Below, piece by piece: positions 45,898-54,691 of a stretch of 64,000 bases of DNA (position 1 is its first letter; the number at the start of each line of letters is the position of its first letter). Origin of the DNA: a virus; the IMG/VR virus record IMGVR_UViG_3300005253_000523, positions 1-64,000 of that record; one strand, written 5' to 3'. The translations under genes and the position numbers were made by a program. Below the pieces are notes generated by a model. It searched no databases. It had not been told where the DNA came from and saw only the letters and a program-made list of their open reading frames with translations.

Positions 45898-46902
45898 CTA
45901 CTCGGGGACTGTCGCTGCGCGAGCCGCCTCGACTTCACGTTCCAGGTCATCGTCGCTGGTCGTGTCGTCACCGCCGAAGTCTTTCCGATCGCCTGATCCC
46001 GGCGTCAAGGTTCCGAGACCACCTCGCGCAGTGGCACCACCACGAGACGCTTTGATCTTCACTCGTCGCGTCCGCGTGGTCTGCGTTTCCTCGACTTCCA
46101 ATTCAGCGACGAGATCGGTCAGTGCCGACAGCTCTTTTCGAAGCGTGGCGATCATGCCCGTGCGATCGTTGCTGGCCTTGTGAGTTTCGGGTGCGCGCGT
46201 TTCAATCACACCCATTGCAACGCCGCGATCGAATAGCCGTTCATAGATATCCGACTGTGCCTTGCACGCTGATACGAGCGCGTTGTATTGCTTCGAGTCC
46301 GGGTCCTCCATGAACAGCTTGCACGCGTGTTCGAGTTTCCGAATCACTCCGATCTGGAAACTGATGTATCTGACGAAGTTGTCGCGGTGGTTTGCCGATG
46401 CCCACGACTTGTATTGCTCCTCGACACCGGTCCGGATCAATGCAGCAGCCTGCTTGCCTTGCATATCGAGTTGGTCGCCGGCATAGCCAACCGTTCCACC
46501 GAGTCCAAAGTGTTCGAGTAGGACCACGATCGCGTCGCGAGCTTCTTTCGGTTTCAGTCTCTTGCGTTGTGCGATCCTGTCCTGCGCTCGTTTCCGCACG
46601 TCGCCCTTGACCACCTTGACTGCCCGCGTCCGCATCGTTCCGAGAATCAGGATGTGGTCGCCATCGTCGCCAGTCACACGTCGCAAGGATCCGGGCTCGA
46701 ACACGGCCGCGCGTCTCTGAACGTATTGCCACTCCTTCTCGTTGTGGCGACAGACCTTCCACGAGTATCCCTGAGCTGCGACCCACGCACTCGCATCCTT
46801 CTCCTCGAACTTCTTACGCGGCAGTGCCACGATGAAGACGTGCCGCTCGCCCTCGAACGTATCCGGGCCGTGCTTGCCCTTCCTATCCTTCAACGTCGCC
46901 AT
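45898..46902 (-). CDS. Hypothetical protein with coiled regions
   Basis: 334 residues from ATG 46902, which lies 20 bases inside the end of the gene above. Basic N-terminus (TLKDRKGKHGPDTF), then FIVALPRKKFEEKDASAWVA. The middle (GKQAAALIRTGVEEQYKSWA, FQIGVIRKLEHACKLFMEDP, QYNALVSACKAQSDIYERLF) is helical. The end is acidic (DDTTSDDDLEREVEAARAAT). A small-terminase or packaging-accessory role is possible by composition but not shown. Confidence 0.65.
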   Translation of the reverse strand: MATLKDRKGKHGPDTFEGERHVFIVALPRKKFEEKDASAWVAAQGYSWKVCRHNEKEWQYVQRRAAVFEPGSLRRVTGDDGDHILILGTMRTRAVKVVKGDVRKRAQDRIAQRKRLKPKEARDAIVVLLEHFGLGGTVGYAGDQLDMQGKQAAALIRTGVEEQYKSWASANHRDNFVRYISFQIGVIRKLEHACKLFMEDPDSKQYNALVSACKAQSDIYERLFDRGVAMGVIETRAPETHKASNDRTGMIATLRKELSALTDLVAELEVEETQTTRTRRVKIKASRGGATARGGLGTLTPGSGDRKDFGGDDTTSDDDLEREVEAARAATVPE

Positions 46903-47353
46903 GGTCGATGATAGCACCCGTGGTCGTATCGAATATGTACAGCTTCGGAATCAAGCCGACTGCCAACACGATCACAGTACCCTCTGCCAGAGGTCCCTTC
47001 GCAGCAAGAAGGTCACGGATGGCAAACACCACCTCGGATGTCGTCGGCATCAGAAACTCGCGAACGATCTTGACGTCGGTCGGCAATGGCTGCGCCGCCT
47101 CCTCTGCATCGCGCGCCGCACGACCAGCGTCGGTGTACGTCGTGAACTTTCGGTGACACTTCACGCAGATCAACACGGCCACGTGTTGCGTTACTTCATG
47201 AGCGACTAGATCCCGTCCCTCATGATCCGGACACACGTATACGCTGCACTCCACGTCCACGCCGTCGTCAACACGATCGATCGCACCGCACGTCCACGCT
47301 TCATCGTCGGGATCCCTGACCAGCTTCGCCTTCGGATGTTTCGCGCAACCCAT
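46883..47353 (-). CDS. Zinc-containing hypothetical protein
   Basis: 156 residues. Several Cys/His positions in the N-terminal half: MGCAKHPKAK, WTCGAIDRVD, CSVYVCPDHEG and ICVKCHRKF, likely two zinc sites. The C-terminal half is hydrophobic (EGTVIVLAVGLIPKLYIFDT). Not recognised. Confidence 0.65.
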   Translation of the reverse strand: MGCAKHPKAKLVRDPDDEAWTCGAIDRVDDGVDVECSVYVCPDHEGRDLVAHEVTQHVAVLICVKCHRKFTTYTDAGRAARDAEEAAQPLPTDVKIVREFLMPTTSEVVFAIRDLLAAKGPLAEGTVIVLAVGLIPKLYIFDTTTGAIIDHGDVEG

Positions 47354-47871
47354 TATGCATTGCCTTTCTCTTTGCCGTCCTTGTCGAGATACGCCGGTAC
47401 GAACCTCGCACGCGGTTCGCCTTCCGGCTCCGGTTCCTTCTCTGCCTCTGCATCGGCGGCAGCACGCACCTCACCCAGTGCGTGGTCCGCTTCCAACTTG
47501 TCGCGCAGTTCCTTGACCGCCTGGTTCCGCTCGCATCTCTTCGCGTTCATGTACTGCTTCAGCATCGCCTCGTAACAGATGCGGACCATCTGCGGCGGTA
47601 GCACGAACGAATAACTATCGTCGTCCTTGAGGTCCAGCTCAGACTCGGTCTGAATGATCCTCTGTATCGTCCTCTTCCAATCGTCGAACTCGGCGAGTAG
47701 TTTTCGATGTGCCACGGCCACGTCCTGTCGCTGCACGGGATCGGTTATTCCCCGTCGTCGTCGTGCCAGGGCTTCCGGCCAGTTCACCAGCGTGGCGCCT
47801 AGTGGCTTGCCGAGTGACTTCTGCTTTTTGGATTTGCCGAGTGACTTCTTCTTCGTAGTGCGCATAGACAT
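47353..47871 (-). CDS. Hypothetical basic-to-acidic protein
   Basis: 172 residues from ATG 47871 (47865 possible). Start: MSMRTTKKKSLGKSKKQKSL, then GITDPVQRQDVAVAHRKLLA and EFDDWKRTIQRIIQ. The C-terminus is acidic (DADAEAEKEPEPEGEPRA-type). Its first 78 codons overlap the frame of the next gene. Confidence 0.6.
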   Translation of the reverse strand: MSMRTTKKKSLGKSKKQKSLGKPLGATLVNWPEALARRRRGITDPVQRQDVAVAHRKLLAEFDDWKRTIQRIIQTESELDLKDDDSYSFVLPPQMVRICYEAMLKQYMNAKRCERNQAVKELRDKLEADHALGEVRAAADAEAEKEPEPEGEPRARFVPAYLDKDGKEKGNA

Positions 47872-48079
47872 TGCAGTTCTCACACGTCATACCTTCTAAA
47901 CCAGCACGACTAGCGGCGTCAAGGCACCCTGCGTGGCTCGGGCAGTCGTGGAACCGGGCCGGTGGTATCAGGGGATTGTCGCCCTCGTCGAGGTCAGTCG
48001 GCCTCGGTTTCAGTCCACCGACCAGCGGTAGCCGCTCGATCAGAACACCGAGATCCTGCTTGCGCGCCATGCGTGCCAC
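47639..48079 (-). CDS. Small Cys-cluster protein overlapping the next gene
   Basis: 146 codons. The first ~75 are gene-like: MARMARKQDLGVLIERLPLV, then FHDCPSHAGCLDAASRAG and MTCENCNVYAHYEEE, with two zinc-type Cys pairs. The rest is Thr/Arg-rich and lies over the well-formed start of the 47353-47871 gene, so the tail may be untranslated shadow or a real overlap. Confidence 0.45.
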   Translation of the reverse strand: MARMARKQDLGVLIERLPLVGGLKPRPTDLDEGDNPLIPPARFHDCPSHAGCLDAASRAGLEGMTCENCNVYAHYEEEVTRQIQKAEVTRQATRRHAGELAGSPGTTTTGNNRSRAATGRGRGTSKTTRRVRRLEEDDTEDHSDRV

Positions 48080-49177
48080 TTACGGCAACTGTAGAGCAGC
48101 GATGCGAGCCGTCAATGCCTTTTTGGTTTTGGGTCCTACCACACCGTCCGTCTTCAGCACGTCGCGAGCACGCCCGCGCTTCCTAAACGCCGATGTACTC
48201 CTCTGAAAAATGCGTACCGCACGCGATCTGTTCACAGGATCTCCGGTGACGTGATAGCCCATTCGATTGAGTAGCCGATCCACCTCGTTCGGATCCTCCT
48301 GATCGATGAAAGCATCTGGCTCGTCCCACGGCACCACGATCGGTTCGAGGTCGCAGCGCACCTCGTTCGCTTCTACGTCCCACCAAGTGCCGTCGTCGTC
48401 GGCACTGTGACCGAGGTCAGGGTACTCGCCGAGATCCATCCCACCAGAGTCCGGACTGATGTCGCTGACGATGTTTGACCGTAGCTGCGCGATCGGGAAC
48501 ACGAATGGACTACCGGTATCACTCTTCGTTGCCCACACGCCATGGTGCGGAAGCATCCATGTGGGATCGAGTGGTTCGTTCCAGTAGCCGGTCATCACGT
48601 GACCGATGTTTGCGTTCGCAATGATCTGTCCTCTGGTGAACGACTCGTACACATTGACGTTGGCACCGATCTTCATGATCTGGCCCTTCACATCGACTGC
48701 GGGTTTGTCCAAGATCATCGTCGTGCCATCCTTGGCAGTCCCGATCGATGGACCTCGACCCATGTTGCGGTTCTCGATACCGAGGCACACGTTGTTCGAC
48801 CAGTTGCCGTGCCACGTCCCCAGGTCCCAGCTCGCGTTTATGATCGTCGGTACCGGGAACAATGCCTGCATCGACTTGTCCGCCAACCGATCCCACCGCT
48901 CGCCGGCAGTGTTGTCAGGTTTGCGATCGAATACCGTCACGTGCCACGAGCTGCCCGTGTTCCCCCAGCCCGGATGGTTGCACCACTTCAAAGCCTTGAT
49001 GCCGCTCGCACCGCCCGTGTAGTGAAAGAGAATGCCCTTCGGTCTACCGTTCCGCCAGCGCCGTACGCGTCTGGGAAAGTCTGGCTCGGGTCGGCAGTTG
49101 ATAGATCGCAGTACCTCCTCGCTGATCCACTTGAGTTCCCGGTACACCTCGCGCGCCTCGTTGTGATCGATGAGCAT
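48080..49177 (-). CDS. Endolysin: N-acetylmuramoyl-L-alanine amidase with peptidoglycan-binding domain
   Basis: 365 residues. The amidase_2-type core has GILFHYTGGASGIKALKWCN (first zinc His), GNTGSSWHVTVFDRKPDN, then NNVCLGIENRN. The C-terminal 65 residues (VDRLLNRMGYHVTGDPVNRS, AVRIFQRSTSAF, KTDGVVGPKTKKALTARIAA) are a PG_binding_1-type repeat. It would cut the bond between muramic acid and the stem peptide. Candidate holins lie nearby at 49990-50127 and 50366-50857. Confidence 0.85.
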   Translation of the reverse strand: MLIDHNEAREVYRELKWISEEVLRSINCRPEPDFPRRVRRWRNGRPKGILFHYTGGASGIKALKWCNHPGWGNTGSSWHVTVFDRKPDNTAGERWDRLADKSMQALFPVPTIINASWDLGTWHGNWSNNVCLGIENRNMGRGPSIGTAKDGTTMILDKPAVDVKGQIMKIGANVNVYESFTRGQIIANANIGHVMTGYWNEPLDPTWMLPHHGVWATKSDTGSPFVFPIAQLRSNIVSDISPDSGGMDLGEYPDLGHSADDDGTWWDVEANEVRCDLEPIVVPWDEPDAFIDQEDPNEVDRLLNRMGYHVTGDPVNRSRAVRIFQRSTSAFRKRGRARDVLKTDGVVGPKTKKALTARIAALQLP

Positions 49178-49188
49178 GGTTGTTTCCC

Positions 49189-49482
49189 CTACCAGTGCGA
49201 CTGCTGCTGCTTGCGTTCGCTGTTCTTGTCGTCGATCTCCAATTGGATCTTCATCTGTAGCCGCGCCGCTATGGCTTCGATGATTGTCCGGATCGCCTGC
49301 GCCGTACGACCGCCGCGTCCGATCACCTTGCCGATGTCATTGCCGGCAGGTCTAACCGTAATGATCAAGGTGCGACCTTCGGCAGACGCCAGCACTGCAA
49401 CCGTCAGACCGTCGCGGTCGTCGACAAGTTCCTTCACGATACTCTCGACCATGGAGTGGATACGATCTGCTGGTTCATCCAT
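49189..49482 (-). CDS. KhpA-like KH-domain RNA-binding protein
   Basis: 97 residues from ATG 49482, overlapping the upstream stop by 8 bases. MVESIVKELVDDRDGLTVAV, TLIITVRPAGNDIGKVIGRG and GRTAQAIRTIIEAIAARLQM. The GxxIGRGGRTAxAIR signature is the type-II KH motif of the bacterial RNA chaperone KhpA. Bacterial KhpA is about 75-80 residues, and this one has a slightly longer N-terminus and a basic tail (ERKQQQSHW). KhpA works with KhpB on cell-wall and division gene mRNAs in Gram-positive bacteria, so a phage copy may tune host or phage mRNA. Placement right after the endolysin is intriguing. Confidence 0.8.
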   Translation of the reverse strand: MDEPADRIHSMVESIVKELVDDRDGLTVAVLASAEGRTLIITVRPAGNDIGKVIGRGGRTAQAIRTIIEAIAARLQMKIQLEIDDKNSERKQQQSHW

Positions 49483-50023
49483 GGCTGGTCTTCCTGTGGT
49501 GTCTGGTTTCATTCCATCGCAGCCGATCGATCAGATCCGGATAGTCGATCTGTACAACCACATCCTTCTCGCGCTGGGTCAGTGGTGCTGGCGTGAAGAG
49601 TTCATACAATGCCATCAGCGTTCCCATTCGCACCGTGACCTGGATCGATTGCCGACCCTTCTCCCGCGTGATCACGATCGGTAGCTGGTCGCTGCCCGTG
49701 TCGTAAATGTCCTTCTCGGCCTGCGCCAGTTTCCGGATCGGGCTGACGCCTGCTGACGTCGACAGCTCGAACCACCACGCACAATCCTCGACGACGACGT
49801 CTGAGTGCTTCGCGCCTTCTGACTGCCGCGCACGCCGCACCCGCGATCGCTTCAGTAGTTCACGGTGTAGCTTTGGGAACCGCGATGCATCGACGAGCTT
49901 CTTCACCAGTCCAGGCGGATCGAAGACGTCGCGCAGATCTCTTGCGATCTCTGCTTCGAACGTCTTGCCCTTCAACCGGGATCGTCGTCCTACTTGGGAA
50001 GGTGTGCTCTTTGGTCGTGCCAT
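49475..50023 (-). CDS. Resolvase-like PD-(D/E)XK protein
   Basis: 182 residues: GRRSRLKGKTFEAEIARDLR, EGAKHSDVVVEDCAWWFELS and PIRKLAQAEKDIYDTGSDQL, QLPIVITREKGRQSIQVTVR. The order E-(D-V)-(F-E)-(Q-A) matches phage and archaeal Holliday-junction resolvase-type nucleases (KGxxFE, DV, ExK, QA), but the Lys of E-x-K is replaced (FELSTS). It may still cleave with another residue, or may be inactive. Confidence 0.65.
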   Translation of the reverse strand: MARPKSTPSQVGRRSRLKGKTFEAEIARDLRDVFDPPGLVKKLVDASRFPKLHRELLKRSRVRRARQSEGAKHSDVVVEDCAWWFELSTSAGVSPIRKLAQAEKDIYDTGSDQLPIVITREKGRQSIQVTVRMGTLMALYELFTPAPLTQREKDVVVQIDYPDLIDRLRWNETRHHRKTSHG

Positions 50024-50127
50024 CGGATCCGTCTGGTATCGAGTTCGTACTTCGGTAATGTCTCCGCCCGCTGTACCCCGCGCCCTATCACGTAGCCGAA
50101 TATAAATGCGAGGACCAGCGCTGTCAT
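49990..50127 (-). CDS. Very small membrane protein
   Basis: 45 residues from ATG 50127, ATGA-coupled above and overlapping the resolvase-like gene by about 34 bases. MTALVLAFIFGYVIGRGVQR is one transmembrane helix followed by a basic tail (YELDTRRIRWHDQRAHLPK). Too short for usual cutoffs. Possible holin or small membrane toxin. Confidence 0.6.
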   Translation of the reverse strand: MTALVLAFIFGYVIGRGVQRAETLPKYELDTRRIRWHDQRAHLPK

Positions 50128-50369
50128 TTCCTAGCCTTGATCAAGGCAGCCGTCGCCTCAGCCAATTCGTTCGGCGTTCCCAGTGCCTTCTGGTAGGACG
50201 CCAGCACGCCTTCAAGCTGCACGATGCGGGTCTCCTGATCGTCGATCACGTCGCAGACATCATCGAGTGCATCCATCAGCACCGTGATCGCGCGCATCTC
50301 GGATCCCTCCGTCGCCCGGAGTTCTGGACTGATCAGTTTCAGCCTCTCGCGTATATCGGCCGTCGTCAT
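50124..50369 (-). CDS. Small coiled-coil protein
   Basis: 81 residues from ATG 50369, ATGA-coupled. TTADIRERLKLISPELRATE, ETRIVQLEGVLASYQKALGT: helical with heptads. Not recognised. Confidence 0.65.
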   Translation of the reverse strand: MTTADIRERLKLISPELRATEGSEMRAITVLMDALDDVCDVIDDQETRIVQLEGVLASYQKALGTPNELAEATAALIKARK

Positions 50370-50857
50370 GGATGCTCTCGATAACGCGGATGTACGGCTT
50401 TTTCGAAGTGGCTGCCGTAGTACGGATGCTCGCCACGCAACGTCGCCGTCAGCATCGCCATCAAGATCGCAATCAGTCCGCCGAGCGCCCACCACGTTGC
50501 TGGTATCCACCACGGGATTCCAAACACGTTCATCACCACACCGATCGCGATCTTCTCGAATGCCTCCGACGTCATCTGTTCGCCGTGCCGCAGTTCCGCA
50601 TCCCACAGCGGACGGTCCATGTCTTCCTTGACCATGATCATATGAGGCCCGAACGTGCTGCCGCCCCACTCCTGATAGAACTTGCGAGTGAACCAGCGGT
50701 TCAATCCAAGCTCCATAAAGAGCGCGCCTCGATACGTGAAGAACCGGTGACCGCCAAGCGCATACATGAACAGCAACCCGATCAGACCAATCAGGTTGGC
50801 TCCTGACGTCGCGACGTAAATGATCGGGTAGCCGATGATCTTGAAAAACGTTCGCAT
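50366..50857 (-). CDS. Membrane protein, possible holin
   Basis: 163 residues. Two N-terminal transmembrane segments (FKIIGYPIIYVATSGANLIG, LIGLLFMYALGG) and two more near the C-terminus (IGVVMNVFGIPWWIPATWWA, LGGLIAILMAMLTATL), with a soluble loop between. It is close to the endolysin, which would suit a holin, but no specific holin signature is visible. Confidence 0.65.
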   Translation of the reverse strand: MRTFFKIIGYPIIYVATSGANLIGLIGLLFMYALGGHRFFTYRGALFMELGLNRWFTRKFYQEWGGSTFGPHMIMVKEDMDRPLWDAELRHGEQMTSEAFEKIAIGVVMNVFGIPWWIPATWWALGGLIAILMAMLTATLRGEHPYYGSHFEKAVHPRYREHP

Positions 50858-51120
50858 TACTTGGAGCGACCTCGTCGACGACCCTTGCTCGGCATCATCG
50901 GCGGCGGTGACTCAGCGTCGGTATCCTCAGCCGTCGCTGCTGCCGTCTCCGGTGGTCCCACGTCCGGTGCTTTGATCGGCGGTGCGGTCTTGCCTTCGAG
51001 CATGGCAAGTGCCTCGGCCTTCTTCAGCCCGCCCTTCACGATATCGTTGTTCGCATCGATCACCATGTATACGCCGCCCTCGGCTCTCACTATCCACGGT
51101 GTTGGGTTGTTCTCAGTCAT
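50857..51120 (-). CDS. Hypothetical protein
   Basis: 87 residues: NNPTPWIVRAEGGVYMVIDA, LKKAEALAMLEGKTA and a Pro/Ala/Thr-rich tail ending KGRRRGRSK. Not recognised. Confidence 0.6.
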   Translation of the reverse strand: MTENNPTPWIVRAEGGVYMVIDANNDIVKGGLKKAEALAMLEGKTAPPIKAPDVGPPETAAATAEDTDAESPPPMMPSKGRRRGRSK

Positions 51121-51143
51121 GGCTTCCTCCTCCTGGCATCATA

Positions 51144-52769
51144 TCAAACTCCCCACTCAACTCCTGCAGTGCTGCGTGGACTACCGAGTAGCAGTCGCTC
51201 GCGGGCACGTGTAAAAGCAACGTAGAACGTCCGGCGCACGTCGTCCTTGCCATTCGACGAACACCAGTGACCGAATCCATTCGGTGAGAGATCCGGCCAG
51301 ATGCTGACTACATCGGATTCAGAACCTTTAACGCTGTGAACCGTGCCCACGACTACCTTCGGTGTCTCCGTGATCAGTTTGGGATCACGCCGTATGATCC
51401 GGATCGGATAACTGAACCCGCGCTGCTTGGGTGGCAGGATGTTCCGCTCGTACCAGTCGAGGTCACCGTTATAGATCGCAGATCGATGCTCGGGTCGAAA
51501 GAACTCCTCGTCTCGGATCACATCGTTCGGTGTCTCCTTCGCAAGCTTCTTCAGTTCCGACTTGGCACCGCGACGTGCGAAGACGGCGGCAGATAAGTGC
51601 TCGGCCCACGCATAGACCTCCTTCGCGGTCCACACTTCCAGGAACGCGCCGTCGCCATGGATGGTGCTGTTGCGTGACAGGAACGTCCACAACCGATTGG
51701 CCAGCGATCCTTTTGCGTTCCGCAGTGGGTTCCAGTCACCGCGAGTCAGTCGGTACGGGTTGTGAAACGGAATGCCCTCGTCGCGCAGTACTGACACGAT
51801 CGGGTTCAGCATGTAGCTGCACGCCGCCAGCACCATGAACGTACGACCGGCAGCGATCTCAGTATTGATCTCGTTGATGAGTGGCTGCACGTGCCGGAAC
51901 GTTGCTGATGTCGTCTCTATCGATCCTTCTACGTCCCTCGGCAGGTATGGCTTGGTCACGCGGGCACTGATCTTCTCGATCCAGGACATCGCGAACGAAT
52001 GGATCACTCGTGGCACGCGGTAGCTCTGCGACAGGATCCGTTTCTGATTTTCGGAAATTGGTGCCTCGATGAGGCTGTCAGGCGTCGCGCCCCTCCACGT
52101 GAACAGTGCTTGATCGTCGTCGTACGCGATCACTAACTTGTCGAAGTGCTCCGCCCACTGCCGCATGAGCGTAAGTTCAAGCTTCGTCGAGTCCTGTGCT
52201 TCGTCGAGGATGGCAACGCGCACTCCGGCAGGCGGTGGCACCTTCTTGGTTACACACGTCTCGATGAGATCCGTGAAATCCATGTAGCCCTCATCGTCCT
52301 TCCACTTGCACCAGCGGCGATAGAAACCCTGCGCCTCTGTAGGCCACGCAGTGAACGGAGTCATCGTCGCGCGCATGCGTTGAACCATCGACATCTTGTC
52401 GTCGCCGGCACCGAAGCCAGAACCGTTCCAATCCGGATCCTCGAAGTCCTTGGCGCCACACAGTTGATCGCTGGACGCAGCGACCTCGTTCCACTTCGCA
52501 ATCATCTTGTCGGCGATCTTGGGTTGGTCGAGTAGATGGAAGCAGATCGAGTGCAGCGTACCCACGCGCGCTGCAGTGGTTCGATCCTTGCGACGTCGCT
52601 TACCTGCCTCGGGATCGATCCGCGCAGCAATCTCGGCTGCTGCCGTGCGCGTGAACGACACCACCATCACCCCGCGTTCGTCGTACCGCTCCCGGGCCGC
52701 TTTGATCTGCCGCGTCAGATACGTGGTCTTGCCCGTGCCCGGCGGACCCAATACGTGGAACTCTTGCAT
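51144..52769 (-). CDS. UvrD/Rep-type DNA helicase
   Basis: 541 residues from ATG 52769; an earlier in-frame start (52868) lies in the repeat region. Walker A GPPGTGKTTYLT is at the N-terminus, followed by motif Ia (VVSFTRTAAAEIAARI), motif II LDEAQDSTKLE, motif III YDDDQALFTWRGA, motif IV SYRVPRVIHSFA, motif V VVVGTVHSVKGSESDVVSIW and motif VI FYVAFTRARERLLLG. Complete superfamily 1 helicase with 3'-5' polarity expected. It probably unwinds phage replication intermediates. It shares the replication block with a primase and an SNF2 helicase. Confidence 0.9.
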   Translation of the reverse strand: MQEFHVLGPPGTGKTTYLTRQIKAARERYDERGVMVVSFTRTAAAEIAARIDPEAGKRRRKDRTTAARVGTLHSICFHLLDQPKIADKMIAKWNEVAASSDQLCGAKDFEDPDWNGSGFGAGDDKMSMVQRMRATMTPFTAWPTEAQGFYRRWCKWKDDEGYMDFTDLIETCVTKKVPPPAGVRVAILDEAQDSTKLELTLMRQWAEHFDKLVIAYDDDQALFTWRGATPDSLIEAPISENQKRILSQSYRVPRVIHSFAMSWIEKISARVTKPYLPRDVEGSIETTSATFRHVQPLINEINTEIAAGRTFMVLAACSYMLNPIVSVLRDEGIPFHNPYRLTRGDWNPLRNAKGSLANRLWTFLSRNSTIHGDGAFLEVWTAKEVYAWAEHLSAAVFARRGAKSELKKLAKETPNDVIRDEEFFRPEHRSAIYNGDLDWYERNILPPKQRGFSYPIRIIRRDPKLITETPKVVVGTVHSVKGSESDVVSIWPDLSPNGFGHWCSSNGKDDVRRTFYVAFTRARERLLLGSPRSTAGVEWGV

Positions 52770-52933
52770 AATAATGGTGTAACAGGTGCTGTAACGAGAA
52801 ACCGCGTTAATGTAATGGTGAGTATTGAATGATTCTAGTGCTGTAACGCCGTACACCTGTAACACCAAAGTTTTCTGGCCTATGCCCCGAAAACATTTCT
52901 CGCGTGTACGGGGTTACAAACGTTCCGATCATG
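52770..52933. promoter_or_regulatory. Repeat-rich region between primase and helicase (operator or origin)
   Basis: 164 bases with several related sites: GGTGTAACAGGTG (52776-52788) and its inverted near-copy CACCTGTAACACC (52854-52866); the direct repeat GTGCTGTAACG (52786-52796 and 52838-52848); and TGTAACGCCGTACAC (52843-52857) with an inverted copy GTGTACGGGGTTACA (52904-52918). All share a TGTAAC core. Clustered repeats between replication genes fit a repressor operator array or an iteron-type origin. Confidence 0.6.
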
Positions 52934-54691
52934 TCAATTCGCATGGTTAGGAGCCTCGGCTTGGAGGTACGCCGACAGCGCTATTACCGAACTACGGTTT
53001 CCGGACGCCCATGCCGCACTGATCACGTCGACCAGAGGCCGCGTCCAGCGACGCATGACGCCAGCTTCATCGCTTTTAACGCGGACTGGCTTACTCGTCC
53101 AGCCGGCTCTTTTCAGCGCCAGGCGGGCCTCGGACAGCGTGATCTTGTCGGCCCGGCCAGGCGCACGAAGGAAGTTCGCCACCAAGTGGCTGATGTTGAT
53201 GCACACGGTTTTCGTGTCGTCGATCCGCTTGATGAACGGACTGCGATCGTCCGGCACGCTGTCCTCGATATCGACGTCGATCGGTTTGTGTACGTTGAGG
53301 TAGCCTACGATCCAATCGTCGACCATGCCTTCGTTGGTGGAAGCCTCGTCGAGTTCGAGCGGCTCCACTACATCGAGCATGAGTTGGAAGATCGGATTCC
53401 AGTCACTCTTCTTCACTTCGTCGATGACCTTGCCCGTGACGTCTGACACCGCTGCCTGAAACCGATCGTGCTTCTGCAGTGTCGTGATCGGACCGACCGG
53501 GTACTGCTTGCCGTTGACCACCAGAATGTACACTGGTTTGTCCTCAACGGTCTTGAGGATGCTGTCGAACCGCACGCCTAGATCCTTTTCAAGTCGGTCG
53601 AGGCGGTCCTTGCGGTACTTGACCTTGTGATCGTCGTTGGTGGCACTCTTTCCGATCTGCGCAAGCATGTTGCGCTCGTCGCTATCCGCGTCGCGCTTGG
53701 CTTGTTCGTCGGCGTATGCCTCTGCCTTTGCGATGGTGGGTACGAAGTAGCTGTCGCGCATCTTGTCGTCGAGACGGAACCCATGCTTCGATCGGAACGC
53801 GATCATCAGGTTAACGATCTCCTGCTCGCTCCACTTGAACAGCGCCGCTCTGTTCGCCAGGGCCTGATCGTATCGGCTCGCATTGTTGTGAAGCTCTGGA
53901 CGTTTAACGTTCCACGTGTCCGCGAACTCCTTGTCGTTCTGCAATGCGATCGCGAACTTCTCGGCCGGGGGCTGCGCCTCGTGATGGTACGTCCAGTTCC
54001 CTTGCACGCGACCTGGGCCGGCGTCCTTGTAGTCTTCCTCGGTGAGGTACTCGTCGAAGTCGCCAAGCGTCCGCGCTCGCGTCGGTCCGAGATCAGGCAA
54101 GAGACACGGGACCTTCTTGCCCTTGTAGTTGTCTGTGCCGGCGATGCGCATGATGCGACTGAGGTCTCCCACGTTGTCGATCTGCCAGCCGTGGGCACGC
54201 GCCTTGCGAATGATCAGGCGATTCCAACCACGTGATATCTTCGCCGCCTCGAACCGCTCCTCTGCCTTCTCGAATAGATGCAGCTCGGGCAGTAGCCACC
54301 AGGGCTGTAGACCGTGGCCGCTGTGAACGATCAAAGACGGTGCGATCGGTAACTCGGCGATCAACGACCGTGCTGCTGCTTCGTCTGGCGGATAGCTCTT
54401 GCCCTTGTGCGCGTCGCCAGAGATATCGATGTCCGCCCAGAGACCTGGGATGCCGATCACCTGATCTGCATTGGCGCGCTCGTTGTCGGACAGTCCCCTG
54501 GGACCGATGCCGGCGCCGACGTAGGTGTCGCCCTTGTTCTGGTAGGCAGCGTCGACAGCGCTCTCGATACTACTTGCCCAGTACGACCGCTTCCCGCGAG
54601 GCGTCCAGATCAGGATCGCACCCTGAGCTGGCACCTCGGGAAAGAGCGTGCTCATGAAGCGCGCTATGACCTCGCGGTCGGCCACGTTCAA
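52934..54691 (-). CDS. AEP-type primase (primase-polymerase)
   Basis: 585 residues. The catalytic motif WADIDI (85-90) is the hxDxD of archaeo-eukaryotic-type primases, SGHGLQPWWLL (124-134) is the sxH motif, and the third conserved part is DNVGDLSRIMRIAGTDNYKG (about 185-205). The C-terminal half is a helical domain probably for helicase or template contacts. This enzyme would make primers and may polymerise DNA. It is ATGA-coupled to the Cys-motif gene above (54688). Confidence 0.85.
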   Translation of the reverse strand: MNVADREVIARFMSTLFPEVPAQGAILIWTPRGKRSYWASSIESAVDAAYQNKGDTYVGAGIGPRGLSDNERANADQVIGIPGLWADIDISGDAHKGKSYPPDEAAARSLIAELPIAPSLIVHSGHGLQPWWLLPELHLFEKAEERFEAAKISRGWNRLIIRKARAHGWQIDNVGDLSRIMRIAGTDNYKGKKVPCLLPDLGPTRARTLGDFDEYLTEEDYKDAGPGRVQGNWTYHHEAQPPAEKFAIALQNDKEFADTWNVKRPELHNNASRYDQALANRAALFKWSEQEIVNLMIAFRSKHGFRLDDKMRDSYFVPTIAKAEAYADEQAKRDADSDERNMLAQIGKSATNDDHKVKYRKDRLDRLEKDLGVRFDSILKTVEDKPVYILVVNGKQYPVGPITTLQKHDRFQAAVSDVTGKVIDEVKKSDWNPIFQLMLDVVEPLELDEASTNEGMVDDWIVGYLNVHKPIDVDIEDSVPDDRSPFIKRIDDTKTVCINISHLVANFLRAPGRADKITLSEARLALKRAGWTSKPVRVKSDEAGVMRRWTRPLVDVISAAWASGNRSSVIALSAYLQAEAPNHAN

